7,988 bases of DNA from Herminiimonas sp. (GCA_014377155.1 JACMQD010000001.1:1-7988); one strand, 5' to 3'. Positions 1-6,602 are shown, counted from the first letter of the stretch. The notes: generated from the letters alone by a model not told the origin. Numbers and translations: made by a program.

Positions 1-143
1 CGATCGGTTTCGCGATGTGCACCTGTGGCCAGATCATGTGCATCCGCGGCATGGGCCCGGCGACCTGCCCGACCTGTAACAAGGAATGCAATTTCGGCTA
101 TTCGGACGATGAAGGTTTCGACGTGTCGCGGGCGCGCGGCTGA
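1..143 (+). CDS. TerY-type vWA protein, C-terminal TerY-C metal-binding module (5' truncated by window)
   Basis: Only the last 46 codons are present, read from position 3 to the TGA at 141-143; the start lies outside the window. The peptide carries six cysteines, arranged as MCTCGQIMC followed by ATCPTCNKEC, then an acidic tail. This matches my recollection of the TerY-C domain, a cysteine-rich metal-binding module found at the C-terminus of vWA proteins such as TerY/YegL relatives. The vWA domain itself cannot be seen here and is inferred from the family. The stop lies 5 nt before the PP2C start, so the two genes are very likely one operon and perhaps translationally coupled. In the known triads the vWA/TerY-C protein is encoded with a PP2C phosphatase and a kinase, which is the arrangement downstream. 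The alternative is another protein ending in a zinc ribbon, but the neighbours make TerY-C the best call. Confidence 0.8.
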   Translation, partial: IGFAMCTCGQIMCIRGMGPATCPTCNKECNFGYSDDEGFDVSRARG

Positions 144-148
144 GTGCT

Positions 149-1663
149 ATGGGAATCGACCACAACCTGTTGGCCAGCCTGGTGCGCGACGCCCTCGCGC
201 GCCTTCCTGATGGCATCGATGCCGCATCCGTCGATGCATTTTTCTCCAGCGCATTTTTTACACGATTTGCGACCCGGGTCGATGAAGAGCTAGACAAGGC
301 GATCAGCGAGTTCCGGCTGACCCCGCCCACCTCTGAAAAACCAGACAAGGCAACGACAGCAATCGATGACGTTCCTGATATTTCAGTCCATCCAACACAA
401 CCTGACCCATCTATCCCGATGATCGCTTTCCGCTTGCCCAATGCCCGCGCCGGTAGCACGTATTCGCACCAACTGGAATTGCAAACGCCGTCGCCTTTGA
501 CAGTCAGCTACGTCGATATCGTGCTGCCGATCGGACTTGACATGGCCGTCGATCTGGTATCGGGAACGTTGAGCGGCACGCCAGGCACCGCTGGGGAATT
601 CGACATCGGCATCGTCTACGTGCTAACCGGCAAGGATGGCAATGCGACAGCTGAAACACGCAGCGCGCGCGTGTCGTTGCTGGTCAACCCGGACCCCAAG
701 CTGATGTGGAAGAACCTGCCATCCGATCAATCGGATCCGTTCTGGAAACCTGATGAAGAGTACGCCAGCCGGGCCGGGGCCGGTTTCGACCTGGTTGCTG
801 CCAGCAAGCGCGGGCGCTCGCATGCGCATGTGGGCAGCTTTCGCGACGACGACTTCCTAATCGATACCGTCGACGCAACCGGCTGGGCCATCGCGGTGGT
901 ATCGGATGGGGCCGGCAGCGCCCAATATTCACGGCGCGGATCGCAGATCATCTGCCAGCGAGCCGGGGCTTATCTGAAACACGTGCTCGGCGGAACCGCG
1001 GCAGCCGACCTCGACGCAGCGACCGAGGAATTGCATCACGCGCGTACTGCCCAGCCAGGTGACGCGGCGCGCATCGATGCTGCCAGCTTACAGTTGCATG
1101 CGCGCCTGGTCGCCACGGTCGGCCACGCGGCACACGAGGCAGTCAAGGCGTTGCATGCGGAAGTAGCTGGCAGACCTGAGACGGGCGTAAGTTACCGCGA
1201 CTTTTCGAGTACCGCGATCATTGCGGCGTGCCGCCGCTTTTCGTTCGGCACCTTGTGCGTGGCATACTGGGTCGGCGATGGCGCGGTCGGTGTCTATGGC
1301 AACGACACCGGCATCACGCTGCTGGGCGATGCCGACAGCGGCGAATATTCGGGTCAAACTCGTTTTCTCGACAATGCCGAGGTCAGCGCCGATGCGCTCG
1401 CGCGACGCACGCGGTTCGCATTGGTCGGCGACATGACAGCCCTGATCCTGATGACCGACGGTGTTTCGGATGCCCGATTCGACGCAGAAGTGCATTTGAC
1501 GCGTCGCCAGCCATGGGATGAACTATGGCAGGAACTTGACACCGCAGCCTTTATCGGCGATTACGGCGACGACACCACGGCACGTCTGCTGGCATGGCTT
1601 GATTTCTGGTCTCAAGGCAATCACGACGACCGGACGATTGCGCTCGTGCTGCCATCGCGTTGA
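149..1663 (+). CDS. PP2C-family Ser/Thr phosphatase with N-terminal Ig-like domain
   Basis: The 504-residue protein has three parts. Residues 1-60 are mostly helical. Residues about 88-180 look like a putative Ig/cadherin-like (He_PIG type) domain, with the signature LPIGL...SGTLSGTPGTAGEF at 126-151. Residues about 205-504 are a PP2C_2-type catalytic domain. Expected metal-site motifs are visible: SFRDDDF (230-236), VSDGAGSA (251-258), VGDGAVGV (375-382), MTDGVSD (435-441) and the terminal GNHDDRT (490-496), so the enzyme should be an active Mn/Mg-dependent phosphatase. It would dephosphorylate Ser/Thr sites made by the partner kinase at 2772-4271. At about 500 residues it is roughly twice the length of YegK-type phosphatases; the N-terminal half is the extra part. 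No signal peptide or membrane segment is seen, so it is probably cytosolic. The ATG at 149 has only a weak ribosome site and probably relies on coupling to the upstream stop. Confidence 0.87.
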   Translation: MGIDHNLLASLVRDALARLPDGIDAASVDAFFSSAFFTRFATRVDEELDKAISEFRLTPPTSEKPDKATTAIDDVPDISVHPTQPDPSIPMIAFRLPNARAGSTYSHQLELQTPSPLTVSYVDIVLPIGLDMAVDLVSGTLSGTPGTAGEFDIGIVYVLTGKDGNATAETRSARVSLLVNPDPKLMWKNLPSDQSDPFWKPDEEYASRAGAGFDLVAASKRGRSHAHVGSFRDDDFLIDTVDATGWAIAVVSDGAGSAQYSRRGSQIICQRAGAYLKHVLGGTAAADLDAATEELHHARTAQPGDAARIDAASLQLHARLVATVGHAAHEAVKALHAEVAGRPETGVSYRDFSSTAIIAACRRFSFGTLCVAYWVGDGAVGVYGNDTGITLLGDADSGEYSGQTRFLDNAEVSADALARRTRFALVGDMTALILMTDGVSDARFDAEVHLTRRQPWDELWQELDTAAFIGDYGDDTTARLLAWLDFWSQGNHDDRTIALVLPSR

Positions 1664-1816
1664 ACCATAATCCAAGCGGCGGTTCCTGCCACATGCGTTT
1701 CGCGGAAAATGCCGCCGTGATGAACTTTACATCGGCTGCCCCGGACCCGCGGTTTGAGGCTTCAGCAGTCCGTAGTCAAGACTTGTCCTTGAAAACTTAC
1801 GAATCGAAAGTGCATC

Positions 1817-2620
1817 ATGAACCAGACAAGACTTCCCACGTTTTTTGTTTCTCACGGTGGCGGACCATGGCCGTATATCGAATCGATGCAGTCGCAATAT
1901 GCCAACACGGCTCGCGCGCTCCAGCAGTTGCCGCAGAGTTTGCCGTCCAGGCCCAACGCCGTGCTGGTCATTACCGGCCACTGGGAAGCGCGCGAATTTA
2001 CCGTGTCAATCGCCGACCACCCGGGAATGGAATATGACTATTCCGGTTTTCCGGAACACACTTACCATATTCAATACACCGCCCCTGGCTCACCTGCCTT
2101 GGCAGCGCGGGTACGCGCGCTGCTCGACCAGGCAGGTATCGGCAGCGACGAGGATGCGACGCGCGGCTTCGACCACGGCACCTTCGTTCCGTTAGGGCTG
2201 ATGTATCCGCACGCCGATATGCCGATCGTCATGCTTTCGATGAAATCGAATTACGACCCGGCAGAGCATATCCGCGCCGGGACAGCGCTTGCCTCGCTGC
2301 GGGACGAAGGCGTCCTGATAATCGGTAGCGGACTGACCTACCACAACATGGCAGGATTCGGCCGCCCTGGCGCGATGCAGGTTTCAGAAACCTTCGAAGC
2401 CTATTTGAATGATGCGATTACCGATCCCGACCCGCAATCGCGTATCGACAAGTTGACTAACTGGGAAGCGGCGCCGGCAGCACGCCAGGCCCATCCTCGC
2501 GAAGATCATCTCATGCCATTGATGGTGGTCGCTGGTGCCGCAGCGAACGATGTGGGTCGTCGCGTCTTCATCGACCGGGTCATGAACGTGGCAATGGCGA
2601 CGTATCGGTTCGGAAAGTAA
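1817..2620 (+). CDS. LigB-family class III extradiol dioxygenase (YgiD/DODA type)
   Basis: The 267-residue protein is close to the usual 260-270 of the YgiD/4,5-DOPA extradiol dioxygenase group. Family motifs appear in order: FFVSHGGGPW (His13), VITGHWE (His55), YSGFPEHTYHIQYTAPGSPALA (75-96), GFDHGTF (His120), SGLTYHN (His176) and EDHLMPL (His231). These are the conserved histidines of the family. By analogy His13, His55, His176 and His231 sit around the metal and His120 is a further active-site residue. Members bind a non-haem metal and open catechol-type rings with O2; the substrate cannot be told from sequence. The ATG at 1817 has a weak purine stretch (GAAAG, 1806-1810) upstream. It is oddly placed between the PP2C and kinase genes, with about 150 nt of non-coding DNA on each side, unlike the tight spacing elsewhere. 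That suggests an inserted, possibly independently transcribed gene. Confidence 0.88.
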   Translation: MNQTRLPTFFVSHGGGPWPYIESMQSQYANTARALQQLPQSLPSRPNAVLVITGHWEAREFTVSIADHPGMEYDYSGFPEHTYHIQYTAPGSPALAARVRALLDQAGIGSDEDATRGFDHGTFVPLGLMYPHADMPIVMLSMKSNYDPAEHIRAGTALASLRDEGVLIIGSGLTYHNMAGFGRPGAMQVSETFEAYLNDAITDPDPQSRIDKLTNWEAAPAARQAHPREDHLMPLMVVAGAAANDVGRRVFIDRVMNVAMATYRFGK

Positions 2621-2760
2621 CGTTCGCGAAGAGTAAAGAACGACGATAGAATTTAACAACGGGGTTAATGATGTTCAGATGCGTAGCCGCTCGGCAGCAC
2701 GATAAATCATGGCTGTAAGCCCAATGCGTTGCTGCGCGTTTTGACGCTGATGACCACACT

Positions 2761-2765
2761 GAGGA
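2761..2765 (+). promoter_or_regulatory. Ribosome binding site deciding the kinase start
   Basis: GAGGA lies 6 nt before the ATG at 2772. An in-frame TTG at 2769 would extend the protein by one residue but sits too close to this site, so the ATG is preferred. Confidence 0.65.
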
Positions 2766-2771
2766 CAATTG

Positions 2772-4271
2772 ATGGCAAATACCATTTCGGTCACCGCTGC
2801 CGACGGCTCGCTTGTCCAGTTCGTCGATGAGGTCAAGGCTTCCGGCGGCATGAAAGACGTGTACTTTTCGCCCGACAGGAAATATGTCGTCGCGTTTTTT
2901 CGCGGCGCTGCGGACGCCGCCACGCGTGAACGAATCGGCGTTATTGCCGGCATGTACCGCGAGCGGATCTTCAGCCAGGCTGGCGGCGATTACTGGAAGA
3001 AGGTCTTTTGCTGGCCCACCACGACGCTGGAACATCAAGGGCGTATCGGCGTGGTGGTGCCGTTCTACGACGCCGATTTCTTTTTCAAGTACGGCTCGCG
3101 CAATAACGACATGCTGGGGATCAAGGGCCGAGAAAAGGAAGGCAAGTGGTTCGCATCACCGTCCAACCGCTCCAAGTACCTCGATCCACGCGAGCTGGGC
3201 AACTGGATGAATCAGGTACGCATCTGCATCATGATCGCGCGTGCGGTGCGGCGCATGCATGCCGCAGGACTGGCGCATTCGGATTTGAGCTACAAGAACG
3301 TGCTGATCGACCCCACGACCGGTCGCGCCTGTCTGATCGATATGGACGGCCTCGTCGTGCCGGGTAAATTTCCGCCGGACGTGGTGGGCACGCCCGACTT
3401 CATTGCGCCGGAATGCGTGATGACGGCGCATCTCGACCGCCATGATCCCAAGCGCAAGCTGCCGTCGATCGCCACCGACCAGCATGCGCTGGCCACACTG
3501 ATTTACATGTACCTGCTGCTGCGTCATCCACTGCGCGGTGACAAGGTGCACGACCTCGACGACCCGCAGCGCGACGAAGAACTGTCGATGGGCGAAAAGG
3601 CGCTGTTTATCGAGCATCCGACCGACAAGGGCAACCGCATCAATCCGAAAAATGTCAAACCGTCCGAGCTACCCTGGAAAGATCCGCAGCGCATTCCTTA
3701 TCAGGTAACCGGCCCGTATCTGACCGAACTGTTCCGGCGCGCGTTCACCGACGGCCTGCACAGCCCGGCCGCGCGACCGACCGCCGACGAGTGGGAAAAC
3801 GCGCTGGTCAAAACCGTTGACCTGTTGCAGCCTTGCGTCAACAAGAACTGCGAACAGCAGTGGTACGTCTTCGATAACACGACGCGTCCGGCCTGCCCGT
3901 TCTGCTCGACGCCGTTCATGGGAAGACTGCCGGTATTGAACCTGTATTCATCGCGGACCGAGGGCAATTTTCGACCTGACAATCACAGGTTGATGGTGTA
4001 CTCGGGACAGTCGCTGTTTCCATGGCATGTCAATCGCGACATCTATCCCAACGAGAAGCTGACCGATGCGCAGGCCAAACGGGTCGGCTATTTTGTCCTG
4101 CACGATAACGCTTGGGTGCTGGTCAACGAAGCCTTGCCGGAGCTGACCGACGTCAGCAACAAAACACCCGTGCCGATCGGCGGCGCGGTGATACTGGAAG
4201 ACGGCAAACAACTGCTGTTGTCGAAGCAGCCGGGGGGCCGCCTGGTGGTCGTACAAATGGTCAATGCCTGA
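2772..4271 (+). CDS. TerY-associated protein kinase with zinc ribbon and FHA-like C-terminus
   Basis: The 499-residue protein is the kinase partner of the TerY/PP2C triad (YegI-like). Residues about 20-350 form a protein-kinase-like domain: a glycine-loop region SGGMKDVYF (24-32), catalytic loop HSDLSYKN (169-176; Asp171, Asn176), metal-binding DMDG in place of DFG (190-193) and APE (212-214). The catalytic and metal residues are intact, but the expected VAIK lysine is not seen: the matching strand reads YVVAFFR (38-44). Residues 355-378 form a zinc ribbon with CVNKNC and CPFC pairs. The last ~110 residues (390-499) are predicted beta-rich and resemble a degenerate FHA domain (WVLVNEALPELTDVSN, VPIGGAVILEDGKQLLLS); that assignment is inference. 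It is expected to phosphorylate Ser/Thr on partners, reversed by the PP2C. No membrane segment is visible. The coding sequence ends just before an inverted repeat and the AIM24 genes. Confidence 0.87.
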   Translation: MANTISVTAADGSLVQFVDEVKASGGMKDVYFSPDRKYVVAFFRGAADAATRERIGVIAGMYRERIFSQAGGDYWKKVFCWPTTTLEHQGRIGVVVPFYDADFFFKYGSRNNDMLGIKGREKEGKWFASPSNRSKYLDPRELGNWMNQVRICIMIARAVRRMHAAGLAHSDLSYKNVLIDPTTGRACLIDMDGLVVPGKFPPDVVGTPDFIAPECVMTAHLDRHDPKRKLPSIATDQHALATLIYMYLLLRHPLRGDKVHDLDDPQRDEELSMGEKALFIEHPTDKGNRINPKNVKPSELPWKDPQRIPYQVTGPYLTELFRRAFTDGLHSPAARPTADEWENALVKTVDLLQPCVNKNCEQQWYVFDNTTRPACPFCSTPFMGRLPVLNLYSSRTEGNFRPDNHRLMVYSGQSLFPWHVNRDIYPNEKLTDAQAKRVGYFVLHDNAWVLVNEALPELTDVSNKTPVPIGGAVILEDGKQLLLSKQPGGRLVVVQMVNA

Positions 4272-4273
4272 GG

Positions 4274-4342
4274 TTGCAGCGCTACGTCAGACGCCGAAAA
4301 GTCACCCTCCGCGTGTTGTTTTGCGTAACAATAGCGCTGCAA
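4274..4342 (+). repeat. Perfect 11-bp inverted repeat between kinase and first AIM24 gene
   Basis: TTGCAGCGCTA at 4274-4284 is the exact reverse complement of TAGCGCTGCAA at 4332-4342, with 47 nt between. In RNA the stem extends to 13 pairs (4272-4284 with 4332-4344) through one G-U and one G-C pair. A small nested stem TTGTT/AACAA (4316-4320, 4327-4331) lies inside. The left arm begins 2 nt after the kinase stop and the right arm ends about 18 nt before the AIM24 ribosome site. No T-run follows either arm, so it is not a standard intrinsic terminator. It could be an RNA stabiliser, an attenuator or a paired operator. Confidence 0.75.
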
Positions 4343-4360
4343 TCTTGTCCATCATCGTGC

Positions 4361-4367
4361 AAGGGAG
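4361..4367 (+). promoter_or_regulatory. Ribosome binding site deciding a GTG start
   Basis: AAGGGAG lies 8 nt before the GTG at 4376. It decides the start of the first AIM24 gene; longer in-frame readings run back into the kinase gene, and their extra residues do not look like AIM24. Confidence 0.75.
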
Positions 4368-4375
4368 AACCTGTC

Positions 4376-4993
4376 GTGAGCAGTTTCAGAATCAATACCG
4401 ATCGCCTTCTCGAAGTCGGTTTACAAAATGAAAAAGTGATGGCCATCGCCGGTGCAATGGTCGCCTACACCGGCTCGATAAAGTTCGAAAAATCGATTCT
4501 CGGGGGCGAAGGCATCTTCGGCGCACTCAAGCGGAAGGTCACCAACGAAGGCATGTCCTTGATGCAGACCACCGGCACCGGCACCGTCTATTTCGCGCAG
4601 AATGCGGCCGAAATCGCGGTGATCCCGCTGGCTCAGGAAAAGCTGTTCATCGAAAGCAGCAGCCTGCTGGCCTATGATGCCGGCCTTAAAACCAATACCT
4701 CGTTTGCCGGCCTGCGCGGTGCAGCGTCGGGCCAGGGTTTGTTCACCACGACGGTCGAGGGCAGCGGAAACATCGCCGTCATCTCGCGCGGCAACCTCAT
4801 CACGCTCGAAGTCGGGCCGGACTTTCCGCTGTTCGTCGATCCCGACGCGTTCATCGGCTACAAGGGCAACATCCAGCAGGAATTCGTCTTCGATGTGAAC
4901 TGGCGCACGATGGTCGGCCAGGCATCCGGCGAGTCTTATCAATTCAAGTTCACCGGCCAAGGCGTGGTGTACATTCAACCCGCCGAACGCTAA
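4376..4993 (+). CDS. AIM24 family protein, copy 1
   Basis: Starting at the GTG at 4376 gives 205 residues, the usual length of the AIM24 (DUF124) family, and the N-terminus then aligns with copy 2 (RINTDRLLEVGLQNEKV against QINEKLLEVTLNDEEV). The protein is glycine- and beta-rich, consistent with the TRAP-like beta fold of the family. Shared landmarks are the GxGxVYF region (67-73), LFIESSSLLAYD (90-101), GQGLFTTT (119-126), LFVDPDAFIGYKGN (152-165) and the ending VGQASGESYQFKFTGQGVVYIQ (180-201). The molecular role of bacterial AIM24 proteins is not established; yeast AIM24 is a mitochondrial protein needed for normal inner-membrane organisation. No signal peptide or membrane helix is visible. 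It lies 104 nt after the kinase gene and 9 nt before copy 2, so it is the first gene of a three-gene AIM24 unit and may read through from the kinase. Confidence 0.88.
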   Translation: MSSFRINTDRLLEVGLQNEKVMAIAGAMVAYTGSIKFEKSILGGEGIFGALKRKVTNEGMSLMQTTGTGTVYFAQNAAEIAVIPLAQEKLFIESSSLLAYDAGLKTNTSFAGLRGAASGQGLFTTTVEGSGNIAVISRGNLITLEVGPDFPLFVDPDAFIGYKGNIQQEFVFDVNWRTMVGQASGESYQFKFTGQGVVYIQPAER

Positions 4994-4997
4994 GGAG
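4992..4997 (+). promoter_or_regulatory. Ribosome binding site of AIM24 copy 2, overlapping the preceding stop
   Basis: AAGGAG overlaps the TAA of copy 1 (4991-4993) and lies 5 nt before the ATG at 5003. This strong site implies efficient, coupled translation of copy 2. Confidence 0.75.
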
Positions 4998-5002
4998 CTA
5001 CG

Positions 5003-5644
5003 ATGCCTTCCTATCTCCAGATTAATGAAAAGCTGCTCGAAGTCACTCTCAACGACGAAGAAGTCTTTGCCCGGCGTGGCGCCATGATTTCGTATCAGGG
5101 CAAGGTCAGCTTCGCACGCTCGTTTCTGGGTAGCGGCGGCGTGCAAGACCTGGCGATGCGCGCAGTCACCAGCGAGGGCTATGCGTTGATGGTGGCCAAG
5201 GGCAGCGGCAAGGTCTATTACGGCTACAACGGCCTGTTCGTCACTATCATCAAGGCGGCCAACGAAACAATCTACGTCGAGAGCGATACCCTGCTGGCGT
5301 TCGATGCGCGGCTACGCTCCGGTACGATGTTTCTGGGCAACCAGGGCGGCGTGCAAAGCATCGTGCGCGGCGCGGTCACTGGCCAAGGGCTGTTTACGAC
5401 CACCTTGCAAGGCACCGGCGAAATCGCGATCCTGTCCGATGGCAATGCGATCGGCCTGCCCGTCACGCCGGAGCAACCGGTGTTCGTCGATCCCAACGCG
5501 TATATCGGCCACAAAGGCAACCTGACCTCGTCTATCGTTACCGACCTGAACTGGAAAACCTTTGTCGGCCAGGCATCCGGCGAGTCGTACCAAGTCAAGT
5601 TCATGGGCCAGGGCACCGTCTACATTCAAGCAAGCGAGCGTTAG
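5003..5644 (+). CDS. AIM24 family protein, copy 2
   Basis: This 213-residue protein is the closest relative of copy 1 in the window. It shares LLEVTLNDEEVF (11-22), GSGKVYYGYNG (67-77), YVESDTLLAFDARL (91-104), GQGLFTTT (127-134), FVDPNAYIGHKGN (161-173) and the near-identical ending VGQASGESYQVKFMGQGTVYIQASER (188-213). The last motif is encoded by a 23-nt stretch identical to copy 1 (4913-4935 and 5564-5586), consistent with tandem duplication or later gene conversion. The fold should be the TRAP-like beta structure of the family, and the function is unknown. It has its own strong ribosome site and is followed after 2 nt by copy 3. The similarity of copies 1 and 2 would suit paralogous subunits of one hetero-oligomer, but that is inference. 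Confidence 0.9.
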   Translation: MPSYLQINEKLLEVTLNDEEVFARRGAMISYQGKVSFARSFLGSGGVQDLAMRAVTSEGYALMVAKGSGKVYYGYNGLFVTIIKAANETIYVESDTLLAFDARLRSGTMFLGNQGGVQSIVRGAVTGQGLFTTTLQGTGEIAILSDGNAIGLPVTPEQPVFVDPNAYIGHKGNLTSSIVTDLNWKTFVGQASGESYQVKFMGQGTVYIQASER

Positions 5645-5646
5645 TC

Positions 5647-6378
5647 ATGACGATCTATAACCCCACCAACCTGCCCCGCAACGATAACCTGAACCGTTTC
5701 GCCTTCGTGGTCGGCGTCGAGGAAGAAATTTTCATCCGCAAGGGCAAGATGATCGCTTTCTATGGACAGTTGCAGTTCGAGTCGCTCGGTTCCAGCGTAC
5801 TCGACATCCTGATCAAGCAGACCTTCAATGCACCGCTCTACATCAACCATTTCGTCATCGCCAAGGGCCAGGGCCAGCTGATTCTGGGCGACAGCGGCAA
5901 CGACATCGCCTGCTACGACCTCGATGATGCCAACATGACCATCAAGGCCACCCACCTGCTGGGCTTCACGAAAAACATCGTGTGCCAGGAATCGACCATG
6001 CCGGGATTTCTAACGTTGATCGGCAACGGCAAGATCATCGCGTCGAGCAACGGGCCGGTGCATTTTCTTGAGCTGCCGTGCCGCGTCGATGAGCAGGCAG
6101 TGCTGGGCTGGGCCGATTGCCCGAGTCCGTCGTACCGCTACGATTACGCGCACGTCACGGGCGTCATGTCGATGGTCGGCGCGGTCAGCGGCATCACGTT
6201 GTCGGGTGAAGAAAAGCAGATCGATTTCAGTGGACAGGGCACGGTGCTGATCCAGTCGTCGGAACTGGCGCTGGGCAGCAGCACGACGCTGGCACACCTG
6301 CTGACGCAATTGCCGTCGCTAAGCAAGAGCGAGCTGACCAGTTTGAGTGGCGCGATTGCACAGAGTTTGAAGACCTGA
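5647..6378 (+). CDS. AIM24 family protein, divergent copy 3 with C-terminal tail
   Basis: The 243-residue protein keeps the AIM24 pattern: FAFVVGVEEEIFIRKGKMIAFYGQLQF (18-44), GQGQLILGDSGNDIACYDLDD (74-94), HLLGFTKNI (103-111), LIGNGKIIASSNGPVHFLEL (124-143) and the closing SGQGTVLIQSSE (195-206). It has lost the GQGLFTTT and VGQASGESYQ blocks of copies 1 and 2, so it is an older or functionally distinct paralogue. After the domain comes an extra segment of about 37 residues, rich in Ser, Thr and Leu (STTLAHLLTQLPSLSKSELTSLSGAIAQSL, 212-241), probably amphipathic helices and absent from the other copies. The ATG at 5647 begins 2 nt after the copy 2 stop with little ribosome site of its own, pointing to translational coupling. 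The Ser/Thr-rich tail could be a phosphorylation or interaction segment for the neighbouring kinase; nothing in the sequence proves this. Confidence 0.87.
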   Translation: MTIYNPTNLPRNDNLNRFAFVVGVEEEIFIRKGKMIAFYGQLQFESLGSSVLDILIKQTFNAPLYINHFVIAKGQGQLILGDSGNDIACYDLDDANMTIKATHLLGFTKNIVCQESTMPGFLTLIGNGKIIASSNGPVHFLELPCRVDEQAVLGWADCPSPSYRYDYAHVTGVMSMVGAVSGITLSGEEKQIDFSGQGTVLIQSSELALGSSTTLAHLLTQLPSLSKSELTSLSGAIAQSLKT

Positions 6379-6401
6379 CCCGAATCGTTGGAACGACAAG
6401 C

Positions 6402-6602
6402 ATGATTACGCTGTACGCGTACACCAGCCAACCGCCTTTCTGGGTAGCACGCGACGACGACGGCTACTGGCTTGTACCGGCCCGTGATGGCGGCTGGGAC
6501 GATCGCAGTCCATTCGTCGGGCATGTGACGTCGCTCAGACCGCTTGAGAACACGGGTGGGATCGACCTCGGGATCGACATCGACATCGATGATGGATCTT
6601 GA
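6402..6602 (+). CDS. Small aromatic-rich protein of unknown function
   Basis: I do not recognise a named family for this 66-residue protein. It starts at the ATG at 6402, 23 nt after AIM24 copy 3, with a modest site (GGAA, 6390-6393) 8 nt upstream. The first ~48 residues look like a real small globular protein: aromatic, charged and ordered, with QPPFWVARDDDGYWLVPARDGGW (9-31) followed by RSPFVGHVTSL (35-45). The last ~14 residues (GGIDLGIDIDIDDGS) are low complexity and come from simple repeats in the DNA, so the true ancestral C-terminus may have been different. There is no cysteine, signal peptide or membrane helix. Same-strand position and short spacing suggest it is the last gene of the AIM24 unit. 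It could also be an unrelated small gene carried on read-through. Confidence 0.6.
   Translation: MITLYAYTSQPPFWVARDDDGYWLVPARDGGWDDRSPFVGHVTSLRPLENTGGIDLGIDIDIDDGS

Noticed and set aside
34..459. 141-residue open frame on the - strand over the PP2C start
   Set aside because: It is antisense to the TerY-C/PP2C genes, has no recognisable domain and has a basic, Ser/Arg-rich composition typical of shadow frames in high-GC DNA.
1660..2037. 125-residue + frame overlapping the dioxygenase start
   Set aside because: It starts within the end of the PP2C gene at a non-ATG codon, runs out of frame into the dioxygenase and shows no domain.
2623..2652. TAGAAT (2647-2652) as a -10 box after the dioxygenase
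   Set aside because: The -10 match is good, but no reasonable -35 exists at 16-18 nt spacing (TTCGCG at best). A kinase promoter in this gap remains possible but is not supported.
2741..2769. Promoter-like TTGACG, 17 nt, GACAAT before the kinase
   Set aside because: Transcription would begin only about at the start codon and exclude the good ribosome site at 2761-2765; more likely chance.
4421..5146. 241-residue open frame on the - strand under AIM24 copies 1 and 2
   Set aside because: It is long only because codon bias suppresses stops in the antisense frame; the + strand frames have clear AIM24 motifs, tight spacing and ribosome sites.
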